A DNA stretch of 64,000 nucleotides from Aedes albopictus (lineage: Eukaryota; Arthropoda; Insecta; Diptera; Culicidae): NCBI RefSeq assembly GCF_035046485.1, contig NC_085137.1, positions 253,664,733 to 253,728,732 of the forward strand, in the 5' to 3' direction. Shown in pieces: positions 46,113 through 57,546 of the stretch (the first letter of the stretch is position 1; every line of letters begins with the position of its first letter). A model generated the notes under the pieces. It worked only from the letters and a program-made list of their open reading frames with translations, searched no databases and was not told the origin of the DNA. A program made the translations under genes and the position numbers.

Positions 46113-46990
46113 TGTTTTTTTATTTGGATCTCAACATCATTATTCGTCTTTTTAAATCGACTTAAACGTGATTTGCTTGAAAATACTTTTTAATTCGTGC
46201 GATTTTATGAATTTCTCTTTTTTTCTATTTTTTTTAACATCCGTACACTACTATATTTTTGCTTAAAGCCAATTTAAGTTCTCATTGTTTGAGTCAAAAA
46301 CATTTTGAGATTTTGTGATTACTGTTGAAATGTATTGGTTTTTAAATATTCTTCAGGAAAATTTCATTTTTCGTATTACTTTTGGAAAAATAATGCTAGT
46401 GTTCAATTCCGCAAAACTATTTTACGATGATAGAATGGATGGGGAAAATTTTGTAACATGTAAATAGTCGCTATTTAATACAAAAGAAACAATTACATCT
46501 CCTAAGAAACAATGCTAGCTGAATAACACAAGGAATAACAGTTTCTTAAGCCAAAGTTCACTTAAAAGTGGTTTGTAGAGCAAAAATGTTTGTTGGGCTG
46601 AGAGGTTGCGAAAACATAAATTTTTAGATGATAAAAAAAGAAATACGCTTCAGAAGACATTATAAATTATTTTCAGATATACTAAACAGGCCTAGCCATT
46701 AGCTATAAAGTACAAAAATGTTCCCTTACCTAAGGGTTAAAATTAATAACTGTTATGTCAACATAAATATAAAATATGATCCAATATTTTCCAAAGAACG
46801 ACAAACCCATCAAATATAACGTCCACGTGGTTTCCTATGAAATAGCTGAATTTCAAAAAAATATGAACTTTTGCACAAGTTCACTTATTTGGCGTTTAGA
46901 CGGTGCCATTGCCATATTTACACAGAATGTACTTGTTATCATTGCCACCTAGATAACACGGCTCCGCACAAAAGTCAATCAATTGAACAC
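46113..46990. other. Loop sequence of the long-TIR element, left part
   Basis: AT-rich with no ORF over 100 codons and no domain recognised. Confidence 0.4.
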
Positions 46991-47009
46991 GTGCATTAAT
47001 CCACATTCT

Positions 47010-47720
47010 TCTTCTTTTTACCCTTCTTACACCCATAAGAAGGGTATAAATATCGCTCGAAAAACCGACTTTCGATCCGAGGCCCGGAGGGCCGAGTCTC
47101 ATATACCAATAAACTCAGCTCGACGAACTGAGCAAATGTCTGTATGTGTGTGTGTATGTGTGTATGTGTGTATGTTTGTATGTGTGTGTGTGTGTGTGCG
47201 TTACAAAAAAAAGTCACGCACGTTTCTCAGCCGTCTGTCAACCGATTTGAGTTCTCTTGGAAGCAAATGAAAGCTACTACATCCTAGTAGAACGCTATTG
47301 ATTTTTGTTTCGATTGGACGTTTGGTTACCGAGATATCTCTCGAAGAGTACTTATGAGTCATACTTCTGAACTTTTAAAGATTTTTGACCAAGTGTATCA
47401 TAATAAATATTTCGACCGTTTGTCAATCGATTTGGGTTCTCTTGGCACCAAATGAAAGCTACAGCATCCTAGCAGATCGCCCAGAAATTTTATTTCGATT
47501 GGACATTTGGTTACAGAGATATCTTTCGAAGAGTACTTCAGATTTATACAACTAAACCTTTTGAGATTTTTGAGGGTACCATAATAAATATCTCAGCCGC
47601 CTGTCAACCGATTTGGGTTCTCTAAGCACCAAATGAAAGCTACAATATGCTTGTATAAGGCCCTGAAATTTTATTTCGATTCGACATTTGATTACTAAGA
47701 TATCTTACGAAGAGTATTTC
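47010..47720 (+). repeat. Microsatellite-linked interspersed repeat with three about 180-bp units
   Basis: The text ACACCCATAAGAAGGGTATAAA, CGGAGGGCCGAGTCTCATATACC and CTCAGCTCGACGAACTGAGC leads into a (GT/GTAT)n run (47143-47200). Three diverged direct units follow, starting near 47224, 47411 and 47590. Each has the order CAGCCGTCTGTCAACCGATT, GGGTTCTC, AAATGAAAGCTAC, TTTCGATTGGAC, GATATC. I have seen this arrangement as a common arthropod repeat but cannot name its class. Confidence 0.6.
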
Positions 47721-49260
47721 AATAAATTCTTTTTTTTATTATATTCACTTGTTATCGTGCATTTGCTTTTGACCAGTCTATGGGAAATTATTTTTCAATA
47801 AATGATGTTGACCTCATACAAAGTGTATACTAGCAGGTTATTGTTTTCAACAAAATTATAATTAACAAATTACAAATGCACAGGAATTTTATGGAAACTA
47901 ACAATATGTTAAATGAAAGCTTTGAAGAACCAGACAGCCAAAATAACTAGCTAATGCCAAAACTGATTAGCTTAGTAGATATATCATTTTTGTCGTTTTT
48001 ACACCATAACCATGAATACCAAGTACTTCGGAGCTAATTTAATTGACTGATTTAGACAAAGTGTATCTCGCTGATTTTCTTACCCATTTATTAATCGATT
48101 CAAGATCTTTTAGCAGCTAATAAAAGATACAAAATTCCAGAATATGTAAGCTATTTTTTAAACATTCCATACAAGACTCTAGGAAGTGTCTGGCATTTCT
48201 GGTAGTTTAGTCCATGGTCCATTATGCTATTTTGGAAACCAATCCACTAGATGCCAAATCCACAATTTTTTCTAGAACTTTTGGTCAATTCCACAAAACA
48301 AATATGTTAAATACAAATAATACAACAATTATTTTTTATAAGTGTAAGAAGGGTTCTGTGTACCATAGGTGGATTAAATCGGGTTCTACCATGGAACAAT
48401 GAACCACTACACAATGGTCCAGTGCCGTATCTAAGGCTTAACTAAAAGCTTTACATCTAAACTATTAGATTTAGCTATGTTGTCAATATTATGTAAAATT
48501 AGAGAGTTTTTTATAATCCAATTTAAGAAAGTAATCCTTGGGTTTCTTCTAGAAATGGCTTTTTCTTTTTGGCACTTCTTATCTTATGATGGTTCAAGTT
48601 GATTTTCAATTTATAAGTATTGTTCAAAATTTCTAATTTTCATTTTTTAATGACGAAGAAAATCAAAAATGATTTTTTTTTGTTTAAGGTGATTAAGTAA
48701 ATTTTGAAAATATGGTATTTTCATATAAAAACGGCCATAATTACGAAAAAATAAAAGGATACGAGATTTTAGTCTTAAACACAAATGTATGATATTACAA
48801 GTAAAATAAAAGTATTCAGAGATTTGTGGACATTCATTGCTTTATATAAAAAAAATAACAAGTTGATAATTTGATCTTAATATAAACTTAGACCTCCAAT
48901 ATTAAAAAGGAATTAAAAATTTGAAGAACTTCTACATTATTGCATAAATCAAAAAATTATAATTTGGCCGTCGCGTGTAGTGGTGAGCATGGTTGGTTAC
49001 CTCTCACCTCAGTTGGTGAGACAAAAATTTCTTATCACGTCTTACTTTGGAAGGAAAGTCTAGCTGTTCGTCCCGGCCCATGTGTCAATGGGTATGGTAT
49101 GTAGGGCATTATGTTTAGAATACCTCTTTTCCCGCACCTCCTTGCTTTGATATTTGGTCAAGCTCTCTAGTATATATTCACGTGTTTTTAGATTAACCAT
49201 CAAAAAAATTGAAAATTGAAGTCGAAAAAGCTAGCCAGGACCATGTTGGCCACACTAGGG
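47721..49260. other. Loop sequence of the long-TIR element, right part
   Basis: AT-rich. Near 48970 TAGTGGTGAGCATGGTTGGTTACC could be the head of a tRNA-like SINE, but I see no body. No gene. Confidence 0.35.
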
Positions 49261-49263
49261 TTA

Positions 49264-49409
49264 TTACCCAGTCAACCAGTCATCGTATAAGATGTTGTAT
49301 AAGATGTTGAAATGGAGGCGATATGCGTACATTTTACATGTGCCTAAATGGAGACCCACTTTATCACCTTAATGCAACATCTTATACGATGACTGGTTGT
49401 CTGGGTAAC
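49264..49409. mobile_element. Small inverted-repeat element (MITE)
   Basis: ATTACCCAGTCAACCAGTCA... faces its inverse ...GACTGGTTGTCTGGGTAAC, with inverted arms of about 34 bp around an about 75-bp loop. The target duplication is not clear. Confidence 0.65.
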
Positions 49410-49467
49410 AACTATTATATTATAGTATTTGAAAGTATTCATTAAATACATTGTATACAAAAACTGA

Positions 49468-49685
49468 CGGGTTCGATTCCCGGTCGGTCCAGGATCTTTT
49501 CGTAAAGGAAATTTCCTTGACTTCCTTGGGCATAGAGTATCTTCGTGCCTGCCACACGATATACACATGCAAAATGGTCATTGGCAGAGGAAGCTCTCAG
49601 TTAATAACTGTGGAAGTGCTCATAGAACACTAAGCTGAGAAGCAGGCTTTGTCCCAGGAGGACGTTACGCCAAGAAGAGAGAGAG
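49468..49685 (+). mobile_element. Feilai: Feilai SINE, 5'-truncated, 11-bp duplication
   Basis: It starts inside the B box (CGGGTTCGATTCCCGG) and runs through the whole Feilai body to ACGTTACGCCAAGAAGAGAG. ACAAAAACTGA occurs at 49457-49467 and 49686-49696, a target duplication typical of LINE-driven insertion. It is better preserved than the copy at 2513. Confidence 0.88.
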
Positions 49686-49747
49686 ACAAAAACTGAAAAC
49701 CAAGCCGAATCCCTGTTGGGATGTAATGCTATAAATAGAAATAAACA

Positions 49748-50816
49748 CATTTCGTGGCTATAGTGAAAGGATAAACATGAATTAACTTGGAACTTTGTAC
49801 CATTAAACTATCTTTTATCATGTGCGAACTTTTTCCGCAAGTATGGGGCAAATGTTCGCATTGAAGTACTTGCATTAAAGGTTTTATTACTAGAGCTACA
49901 GAAAGATCTCGATAAAATCTAGTGCTATTTTTTGAAGGTTACATGATAGGGCATTGTTAAGCAATGAAAAGCGAAATTATTGTCTTTCCGCTTAATAGTT
50001 ATTTTGTGGAGACTGTTAGGTGCGAACTTTTGCCCCGCACTACTTTATAGGCAAATGTAAGCAAATTACCTCATACAAATGCAAAAGTACAAGTAATTGT
50101 CTCCTTTAGAAAGTCAAAATGATTGACCTATTAGAGACTGTAAGAATAGAATTGGGGAATCAAAAAAAAAGTTATTGAGGAATAAACACTTTCAAGAGAC
50201 CGCCGGTAATAAAAAACCTAACGTGTCTTGAAAGCTAACGGAGCTACGAATTTGGCGTCTTCAACAAAGTTATTCAGAACAGCATTTTCTACAACTCTTG
50301 TGAAGTCATCAACCTTGTATCTTGAAAAATTCAAAAAGTAAATTTTCTATCTCACTTTTAGGGGGATTGATCATTTTTACCAATTGGTTAAAAGAAGCAC
50401 GTTATTGTAGTGAAAAACTTCCTCGAAGACACTATGATGCCAAACGACATGGTTAAATCAACAATTGTGCCATATAGTAGTTGGATTCTTTGCGTGCAAT
50501 ATAAGAAATCTTTAAAACATCATTTCGTAAAAACACCGTTTCTCGAGAATGGCTTGATGGATCTTCGTGAAATTTTGTTGGTAGTTGCACAACCCCTAGA
50601 GCTCCGTGGCCAACCTTTTCCTTTTTTGATATCGTGCATTTAGCCGAAATGGCGATCGAAAAACCTCGAAATTTTTCGATTTTTCAAAATTTTAAATCAA
50701 TGCCCCTCCCCTCTCCCAGGAGGGGGAGGGTCAAAACTTCGGATTTATGAGTTTCTAGTCGGGAGCAATCAGAAAAGGTGAAATTTAGAGCTGGGCAAAA
50801 AATTTGTCGGACCGTG
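49748..50816 (-). repeat. Right arm of the 5.8-kb inverted-repeat element
   Basis: Inverse of 45022-46112. The two arms could form a stem over about 1.07 kb in any transcript crossing the element. Confidence 0.8.
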
Positions 50817-50819
50817 TTA

Positions 50820-51574
50820 TTTATGTTGCTTGAATAGACCGGAACTGTAATCATTACGGTAATAATCATTCTGTTATTGCACAAGCGATTATAATGTTTA
50901 TAAACATAGCTGTGGACGCTTTTTATCTAATGCTCTTAAAATAATTTCAGCTCGAGTATTTATAATAAATTATAATAATTAATCAAACATGAAAATAATT
51001 TCCACCTACAAATGTGTGTTGATGAACTTCTACGTCACCAAACACACTTTGTCTGGAGTTTTATGCTAAATCTAAGCATTCGTTTGTCATTATTGTGTAT
51101 TCCGTTCATATTCACAGCATTTGATGGTATTTTGACGGTATTACAAATAATACAATTGATTGCTATAGCTTCTTCCATAAAACCGAATAATTCCCGCAAT
51201 CAAGGCCTCTATCATCATCAGCTGAATAGAAAGAGTTTTTGTGTTGAAAATCCCAGAAAATCCTTTTCACTTTTGAGTGAATATCTAGCGGGATATGTGG
51301 ATATGTATATTAACCCTTTGGATCCGGAGGGGTCATACATAATCTACATACATAATGTTATAACTTTTCGCCATACAAAAATAGCAATGCAGATCCGTTT
51401 AGCACTTGAAATCTACTATGTCAGTTATATACATTATCATTAGCCATATCTGTTATACTGAATATGGTTCAATCAACCTCGATTACTGCACCAATATATG
51501 AAGTCTACTTGATATTATTATAAACCTTTGGGACATTCAAGGTCGTCATAACTGTCCTATAATTAAGTCCTTTA
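50820..51574. other. AT-rich intergenic sequence with a 143-codon ORF of no known family
   Basis: The ORF 51012-51443 (plus) starts MCVDELLRHQTHFVW, has one hydrophobic segment (about residues 20-55) and no recognisable domain. It is probably fortuitous. Confidence 0.3.
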
Positions 51575-51670
51575 GGGGCAATTTCTTCACCCTGGCTTAA
51601 GCGTTAAACCAGGTTTAACTATATGGGTAAGCCTGGCTTACCAGTTAAGCAGAGGTGAAGAAATCGGCCC
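51575..51670. mobile_element. 96-bp MITE with TTA duplication
   Basis: GGGGCAATTTCTTCACC faces GGTGAAGAAATCGGCCC (15 of 17 match), flanked by TTA (51572-51574 and 51671-51673). Inside, GGCTTAAGCG, AACCAGG and GCCTGGCTTACC form further inverted words. Confidence 0.72.
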
Positions 51671-51671
51671 T

Positions 51672-51743
51672 TAGACCTACAAGAATAACTTTATGTGTTT
51701 TTGCCACAAATAATATCACTGCATAATCTTCTGGGATTCAGTG
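51672..51743 (+). repeat. About 73-bp direct repeat, left copy (long target duplication)
   Basis: TAGACCTACAAGAATAAC... to ...CTGGGATTCAGTG, matching 54614-54690 at roughly 85% by eye. It abuts the 5' end of fossil copy 2. Confidence 0.68.
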
Positions 51744-52473
51744 GGCTGTTCGGGCTCGTTGAAAGTTGACCATCAATATTAACTTCTTTTCCCGATCAGC
51801 CTAGATAGCTGTGTGGTATCGGTAGCGGTTGTCTCAATTGGCTAAAGAATAACACTACGGACGGTCTGTTCCTGTGGTAAGAGTCCACTAAACAGGTGAC
51901 CCCCAATTCGTGATGTAATGCGGCTTTATGTTGCCTGTTAAATGAGTGATTGATAGTTGGGTGCTAACCGTGCCAAGGAATGAATGGTTAGGCTGGTCTT
52001 ATAACAACCTAACCACAAACGGAGCTTGTGGAGCACTAGGGCGCCCCCACAGTATTTTTCCCTTACTGCGGTGAGCGGAGCAATGGTGCAATTGACCTTG
52101 TGTTTCTCCGAGATAATCAGCTATCCTTCTTAATTCTCAACTGCGAGTTTAGTAAGGGTTGGATTATTAGTATCTTGTTTATTAGCTTCAATTATCACCT
52201 ATATGACTCTTCCCCTGGTGTTCTTCAATCGATACAGAAATGGTTTTTTATCGTTGCTGTTACTTTCTTGTCTTGTGATTGTAAGAGTTTGATCTTGCCT
52301 AGTTTGGGTAGTGGCTATGGCTATGACAGCTCAGTTCAATTTTTAGCATAAAAGAACAACTTTAGTCCAAGAACCTTACTTTTGTAGGGGGATTTCTATG
52401 TAGGTGTCGCTTTAATTACCACCTATATGGATTCGCATTATGCGTTTTACCCGGTGCTTGCTACTTTCAGTAT

Positions 52474-52638
52474 GGGGCTGTCCATTAATTACGTAAGGGT
52501 TTATGGGGCGAGGGGGGGTTCGAAAAATCTTACGCGTCATACAAAAATATTTGGGTTCCCATACAAAAAATCTTACAAGGGGGGGTGTGGGTGTCGAAAA
52601 TTCGCAAAAATCTCCTTACGTAATAAATGTACAGCCCC
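52474..52638. mobile_element. 165-bp MITE, TIR GGGGCTGTCC, TAT duplication
   Basis: The ends are GGGGCTGTCCATTAATTACG and, inverted, CTTACGTAATAAATGTACAG followed by CCCC. TAT lies on both sides (52471-52473 and 52639-52641). The poly-G stretch inside and the shared first 12 bases tie it to the element at 15465-15621. Confidence 0.78.
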
Positions 52639-52689
52639 TATAAATAAAATGGCAATCTCGCGTGTCATGCCTCGAGCGGCAATTATCTT

Positions 52690-53480
52690 CCTCTGTTGAT
52701 AATTTTCTGGAATGCTTATTCAATACACACTTTCCCGGATGTGTGAATATTAATTACATCTTCGGATGAACCTGATAGATATCGATTGAATGTGAACTGA
52801 ATCGCTTTGTGTTCGCGCACAACGCGAACGGTGTGCAGCGTTTCAACCCTGGTCTGTACAGTTGCGTTTTTCACTCTGCTGTTAGCCCTGTTTCCATATC
52901 CCGTTCCCACCTGAATCCAATCCTCGTATAGAAAACACACAGCTAACCTCGAGTCGCCGCGACTATTTCGGCCACCAACATTAACAAGCACCCTCATCCT
53001 ATCCAACTCCAACTCTCCACACACGCACTACTACCATCATGATCCAACATGAGCTCTCCACCGGCATGCCAGCTAACCGACGCGCCAACAGTCTCACGCT
53101 GATTGGTTGGCGCCTTTTTCTAACTTCGTCCAATACCATGTCAACAGAGAAGAAGAATAAGATTATTCCCATTATAAATACCAGACCCATTTCTTAATCA
53201 ATTGATTCAGTTTTTAGCCGTTGTATGGCGCGCGAATAAATCGATCAATAGCAAAAAGCAATTTTCTTTCCTATGAAGCCAGCCGAACCACCAATCCACT
53301 AGTCCTTCTCAGGACTGAGTTATTCATTTCCCGTCTGAGCATCGACACTCCAGGCGTTCCTGAGGAAGGAACTGGCCGATCATCCCTGGCATTCCGAAGA
53401 GGAATTGGCCGCCCCAGCAGGGATCATCCAACCGAGAGGATTGCCCTCATCATCGAGTGTCCGTGATCGGACACTTTGCT
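52690..53480 (+). other. Possible solo LTR or other retroelement piece
   Basis: Base composition differs from the fossil element around it. It begins TGTTGATAA, has a TATA-like CATTATAAATACC near 53170 and AATAAA at about 53235, and no counterpart in fossil copy 1. No target duplication was found, so the limits are uncertain. Confidence 0.3.
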
Positions 53481-54613
53481 TTTTTTTTAATCTCCAAAAT
53501 GTGAATACTCTAAACATGTTTTGATAAAACTGCTTGCATGCAGCTTTGCTATTACCGAATCTAGGCGGGATTTTACTGTCAAGAATCAAGAATGACTCAA
53601 GATTATTCCGGGGGTGGATAATTCATCATATAAAGATCATACCTACCAGTTTGACCTCTTTCTTCTGAAATGATTAGAACGCTTTGTCGAGCATCACATC
53701 CGTGATGTTTTGCTGGCAAACATGCCATGGTAATCAACATGCTTACCAAAGTGGAAAGTCTATTGTGATTCGTTTACACAATGTTGTTTACGATATCGAT
53801 GAAGCATTCACTCAAAAGCAGCTTTGTTTGGGTGTTTTCTTGGATTTCCAAGATACTTTTGAACACGTATCTTTCGATTTCATATTGGAAGCCGCGCGGA
53901 TTTTCCTGTTTATCTTTGATGATTCCCAATTGGATTTACCAAATGCTCATAAACCGGCATTTCTTCTCGGCATTACGTCAAGTAGCGATAAGGAAATTGA
54001 ATGTTTGTGGATGCCCCCATGCGGGAGTCTTGTCGCCACTTTTAAGGAATCTTGTAGCAAAAACGCAATTGAGATAACTCAATGTGGTTTTCCTACTTAT
54101 TATTATTATTTTTTTACTTATTCGTTTATTTGGAAGGCTCGGGCGCCAGCCTTACTGATTATTTTGCCCACGACAAGCCTCAACAAACTGCTTCATTTTT
54201 ATGTCTTAGCTGAGAATCCGACTATGGAATTTCTTATCATTTGATATGTAACTAATTCAGTTTTTACACAACTGCGTTTCCGAATGCTCGGTAAACACTT
54301 AATTAAGTGAAACTGACCTAAGAAGCCTGAACCCTCAGAATGTTCTATTGTTCTGAACCCGTTGAGGTAAGTAGCTATAGGCTTTCTTTACTCTTTAAGC
54401 TTTTTCTACTGTGCCCCTTTTAGAGCGCTGCTTGAACCCGTTGTGGCACGCTTATGCGATTATGTCGACCCTATTCCCTTACCTTCCTTTCCCCTATCCA
54501 TCCCATTTCTCCCTTCCCTCTCCATCAGGTAAATGATGAATAGGCTCGTATTCATGGCGATGGCACAAATTTCCAAAATGGAGGAGAACGTGCCTCTGGA
54601 GCCGACCTATTAA

Positions 54614-54690
54614 TAGATCTACAAGAATAACTTTAAATATGTGTTTTCGCCATAAATAATAGCATTTTATAATCTGCTGGGATCCATGAA
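54614..54690 (+). repeat. About 73-bp direct repeat, right copy
   Basis: TAGATCTACAAGAATAAC... to ...CTGGGATCCATG. Partner of 51672-51743. Confidence 0.68.
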
Positions 54691-55850
54691 GCTCATCAAA
54701 TCTCAAATGTCATTCAGAGACACTATAGGGATATTGCAGGTCAGCCAAACTACCTTCGAGTTCAGAACTTCAGGTCTACACTACTGTTACAAGCCATATC
54801 TGTTATACTGAGTAACGTTGCATATATGCTATAGTTATTCTCACAATGAACTGTAACATTACACATCCAACTGTAATCTGTAATCTCCCTGGCATTTCAT
54901 GAGTCATTCCAAGATAGTTTTGAGATATTCCAGATCAACCAAACTACTTCGGAGACCACAGCTTCAGGTCTACACTTGTGATAATAGCTTTTGCCTCTAC
55001 GTTAAGAAATGTTACATAATCCACTGTATTTATCAAAGCAGTTCGAGGAAAAATAAGCGTTGTTATAATTTTTTAGGGATAGAGGGTAGTACGGTCAAAA
55101 TTTGGTCACACCATTTTTACCATAAAACAGTAAAACCATGTACTTATTTTTTAATCCCCTTTGTAAATACTTTAAAATTGCAGATCTCAGGACACAACAA
55201 TATCTCCGTAAATACTAAACCGATTTTGAGGAAAATTTTATGGTATAAGCTACATACAATGTACCATTACTAGTCCATCTCTATTTTGGTGTACGGAGTC
55301 TGAAGTTATGGAAAAAAATGTATGACCAAAATTTGACCTTATCACCCTTTACTATGGTCCATCCTTACTGAGAGCTTAGTTATAAAAATAACTACTGTAG
55401 CCTGAGGTGCTTTCGTTTTAGATAGTAATGTTACACAGCCAAATGGGATCTTCTTAACTCTTGAAGGTAACTTCATGATAGTTTTGTGATAATTCAGGTC
55501 ATCCAACCTTTCACGGACTACACAATTTAAAATCTCAACTTGCAATGCTAACCTGCTACACTGAATAATGATACACTATGAACCATATTTACTTATATTC
55601 TTCAAAGACTAGTAGGCTGTTCTGTACTGTTACCGTAACTAACGGCTACAATGAGACTAATGTACTGCCGGATATCAAAAACTTCAGATAGGTTAAAATT
55701 TGTTGATGTTATTTATATAAAATCAGGTCAGATAGTTGTAGGATAAGACACCTTTTTTGAATTCGGTCCGATAGTAGATAGACCTCTAAATACCCCCTGT
55801 TGCAATCTCACTTCTCACTTCTGTCCTAAAATATACATGTATCGGAGAGG
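54691..55850. repeat. Diverged dispersed direct repeats
   Basis: A block of the type (AT)AGTTTTGAGATATTC(C)AGGTCA(G/A)CCAAACTAC...TTCAGGTCTACACT recurs at about 54725, 54910 and 55475, and weakly at 57260. CATATCTGTTATACTGA occurs at 51463 and 54793. This looks like an old tandem or segmental repeat family. No gene. Confidence 0.5.
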
Positions 55851-55859
55851 TTGGTAACA

Positions 55860-56940
55860 CGATTTCCGGAGAAAGGAAGAGAAGAGAACGAGAGAACGAT
55901 GCGGGAGCTGGGAGATCGGTGAAGGAAATTGGTTGGATGCTCGGCAGTCAATAGCGAGAATCAGACGAGATTGGTCGAACGAACGATTACCGTCGCGAGG
56001 CAATTAAATCTACCGCGTCCAAGAGTGCGTGATTTTCTCCAACCGCAGAAAAGTGTTGCGAAGACCATCAAGTGCCCCGAGAAGTGTTGAGGCCCCCGAA
56101 AAGGGTGATCATTGATCCTGCTTCTTCCCCGTTACCCAAAACCCGGTGACGAAGGCAATTTTGGGACACGACCTGGGAGTGTCCCCATGTGCTAGTGATC
56201 TCGGCCTGGTAGACAGAGTCTGGGCACCATCCCTCCCCCGGGCATCGAGGAAGACCGCAACGAACCACCCCTCCCCCGGGCATCGAGTAAAGTGTCGAAA
56301 GTGGTGGCGAGTCAAAGGCTGGTGGCCGGCGAGCCCCCTCCGTTATTGTCGCGCCACACGTGGCGGGAGAGCCTCAACGACCGCCATTGAGGTGAGGGCT
56401 ACTGTGAGGTCCGGTGGGATTACCCCCGCTCATAGCAGCTCAATATCCGATGTGTTGAGGCCCCGTGCACGAGTCTTTGAACGTCACCGAGAAACTTGGA
56501 CCAGAGAACCTCGATTATTGGACCACACCTTGTGAAGGACGCCTGTCGGTGAAGCCGACTCCAAGAACCTACCGTCAAGAAGACCTGCCGCCATTCCACG
56601 AATCCCCTGGACGCTATCCGAATCTGGCCGATTGCCGGATCAAACGGACTGATCTCCTGCGATTGGAACAGCAGGGAGGCGAGTGGGAAGTGTAGCGTCC
56701 CATCCGACACGCAAGCCGCCCGAAGTAACCACCAGCTGCCGTCGTTGATGTCGATCCGACCGATGGAATCGCGGTTGGCTTCCCCAGCTCCACTAATACC
56801 AGCGAGTGGCAAGTACCAACACCAAATACATGTTCTCTCTCTCTCCTGCATGCCCATGGGCCCCATCGTCAATGCATCGGCCGCAACGAACTCCCCCCCC
56901 CCCCTCTATTTCTATGTAACTTTCTTTAAATAAATATGTA
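55860..56940. other. GC-rich 1.1-kb island, unidentified
   Basis: Composition shifts sharply to GC-rich between AT-rich flanks and ends in TTTAAATAAATATG. Overlapping open frames exist on both strands (plus 56146-56535 and 56465-56695; minus 56872-56420), none recognisable. CTCCCCCGGGCATCGAG is repeated at about 56233 and 56269, and GTGTTGAGGCCCC at about 56084 and 56451. It may be an exon, a processed transcript or part of a retroelement such as an LTR. Confidence 0.4.
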
Positions 56941-57546
56941 TAAGCGTAGCTTCTCTTGTGTTGTTGCGTAAGTTATTTCTAGGAAGAAGGACTTGATTTT
57001 CCTGTGGCGTTGCTCGTTGTTCCTTTGGTAATGGTATCGTAAGTCTACCCCAAGAAAGTGATGCGATCGACCCTGAGAACGTAAGCCTGAGCTAGTCGAT
57101 AACTTACAGTACCTTTGAAACATTTAAGGTTGTTCAAACGTTTATGAAACTCATTTTTTTTTAATCTGCTCTCGTTGTAGTCATTATTTGTGCTATAAAA
57201 AGTTACGTTACCTAGTCTAACACACCCAGATCCGTGGACTTCTGCGAAACTCAGAGCCATTCCAAAATACTTTTGAGATATATCTGGATTACTAAACTAA
57301 ATTAAATAGACAATTATAATTGTTGCGCAACTCAAAATAGCAAGAAAATAAATTATTACGGCTGTAGATTCTTTGTAATATATTGCAGAACAGTGTGTAC
57401 GATTCTTAATGTCCCTAAGCTATGTAATAGTCTCTGATTGTATTCTCTGCGCTCCAGTAAGTATAATAGATTACACAACATCTATTTAGCCAAAACAGAA
57501 ACTTCAATTGCTGTATATGCAAGATTTTCAACACCATAATAGTTTA
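56941..57546. other. AT-rich intergenic sequence
   Basis: No gene. It includes one weak copy of the dispersed repeat near 57258. Confidence 0.4.

Larger units (their letters stand above)
45022..50816. mobile_element. 5.8-kb long-TIR DNA element (about 1.1-kb arms)
   Basis: The left arm 45022-46112 and right arm about 49748-50816 are inverted copies, very similar by eye. The ends are CACGGTCCGACAAA, flanked by TTA (45019-45021 and 50817-50819). Both arms contain GCCCAGCTCTAAATTTCACC and the C-rich box CCCCTCCCCTCTCCCAGGAG. A 77-codon ORF is present in each arm (45439-45206 minus and 50410-50643 plus) with one residue difference. The 3-bp duplication and CAC terminus would suit CACTA-like or Harbinger-like elements. 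No transposase is visible in the loop. Confidence 0.82.
51744..54613 (+). mobile_element. Decayed non-LTR element, fossil copy 2
   Basis: The 5' end (51744-52090) matches 39777-40100. A MITE sits at 52474-52638 and an LTR-like insertion may occupy about 52690-53480. The RT remnant (53684-54244, plus) reads HAYQSGKSIVIRLHNVVYDI, AFTQKQLCLGVFLDFQDTFEHVSFD and ILEAAR. The 3' end matches copy 1 to CGTGCCTCTGGAGCCGACC. The FLDIEGAF-like block belongs to a LINE RT; the clade is uncertain. Confidence 0.7.

Noticed and set aside
46983..47270. Cys/Val repeat ORFs over the GT microsatellite
   Set aside because: They are produced by the dinucleotide repeat.
45206..50643. The duplicated 77-codon ORF as a conserved gene
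   Set aside because: It is inside inverted-repeat arms; identity reflects arm similarity rather than selection. One residue difference is uninformative.
56068..56872. Overlapping ORFs on both strands of the GC-rich island as genes
   Set aside because: High GC lowers stop frequency; no start context, splice sites or known domain.
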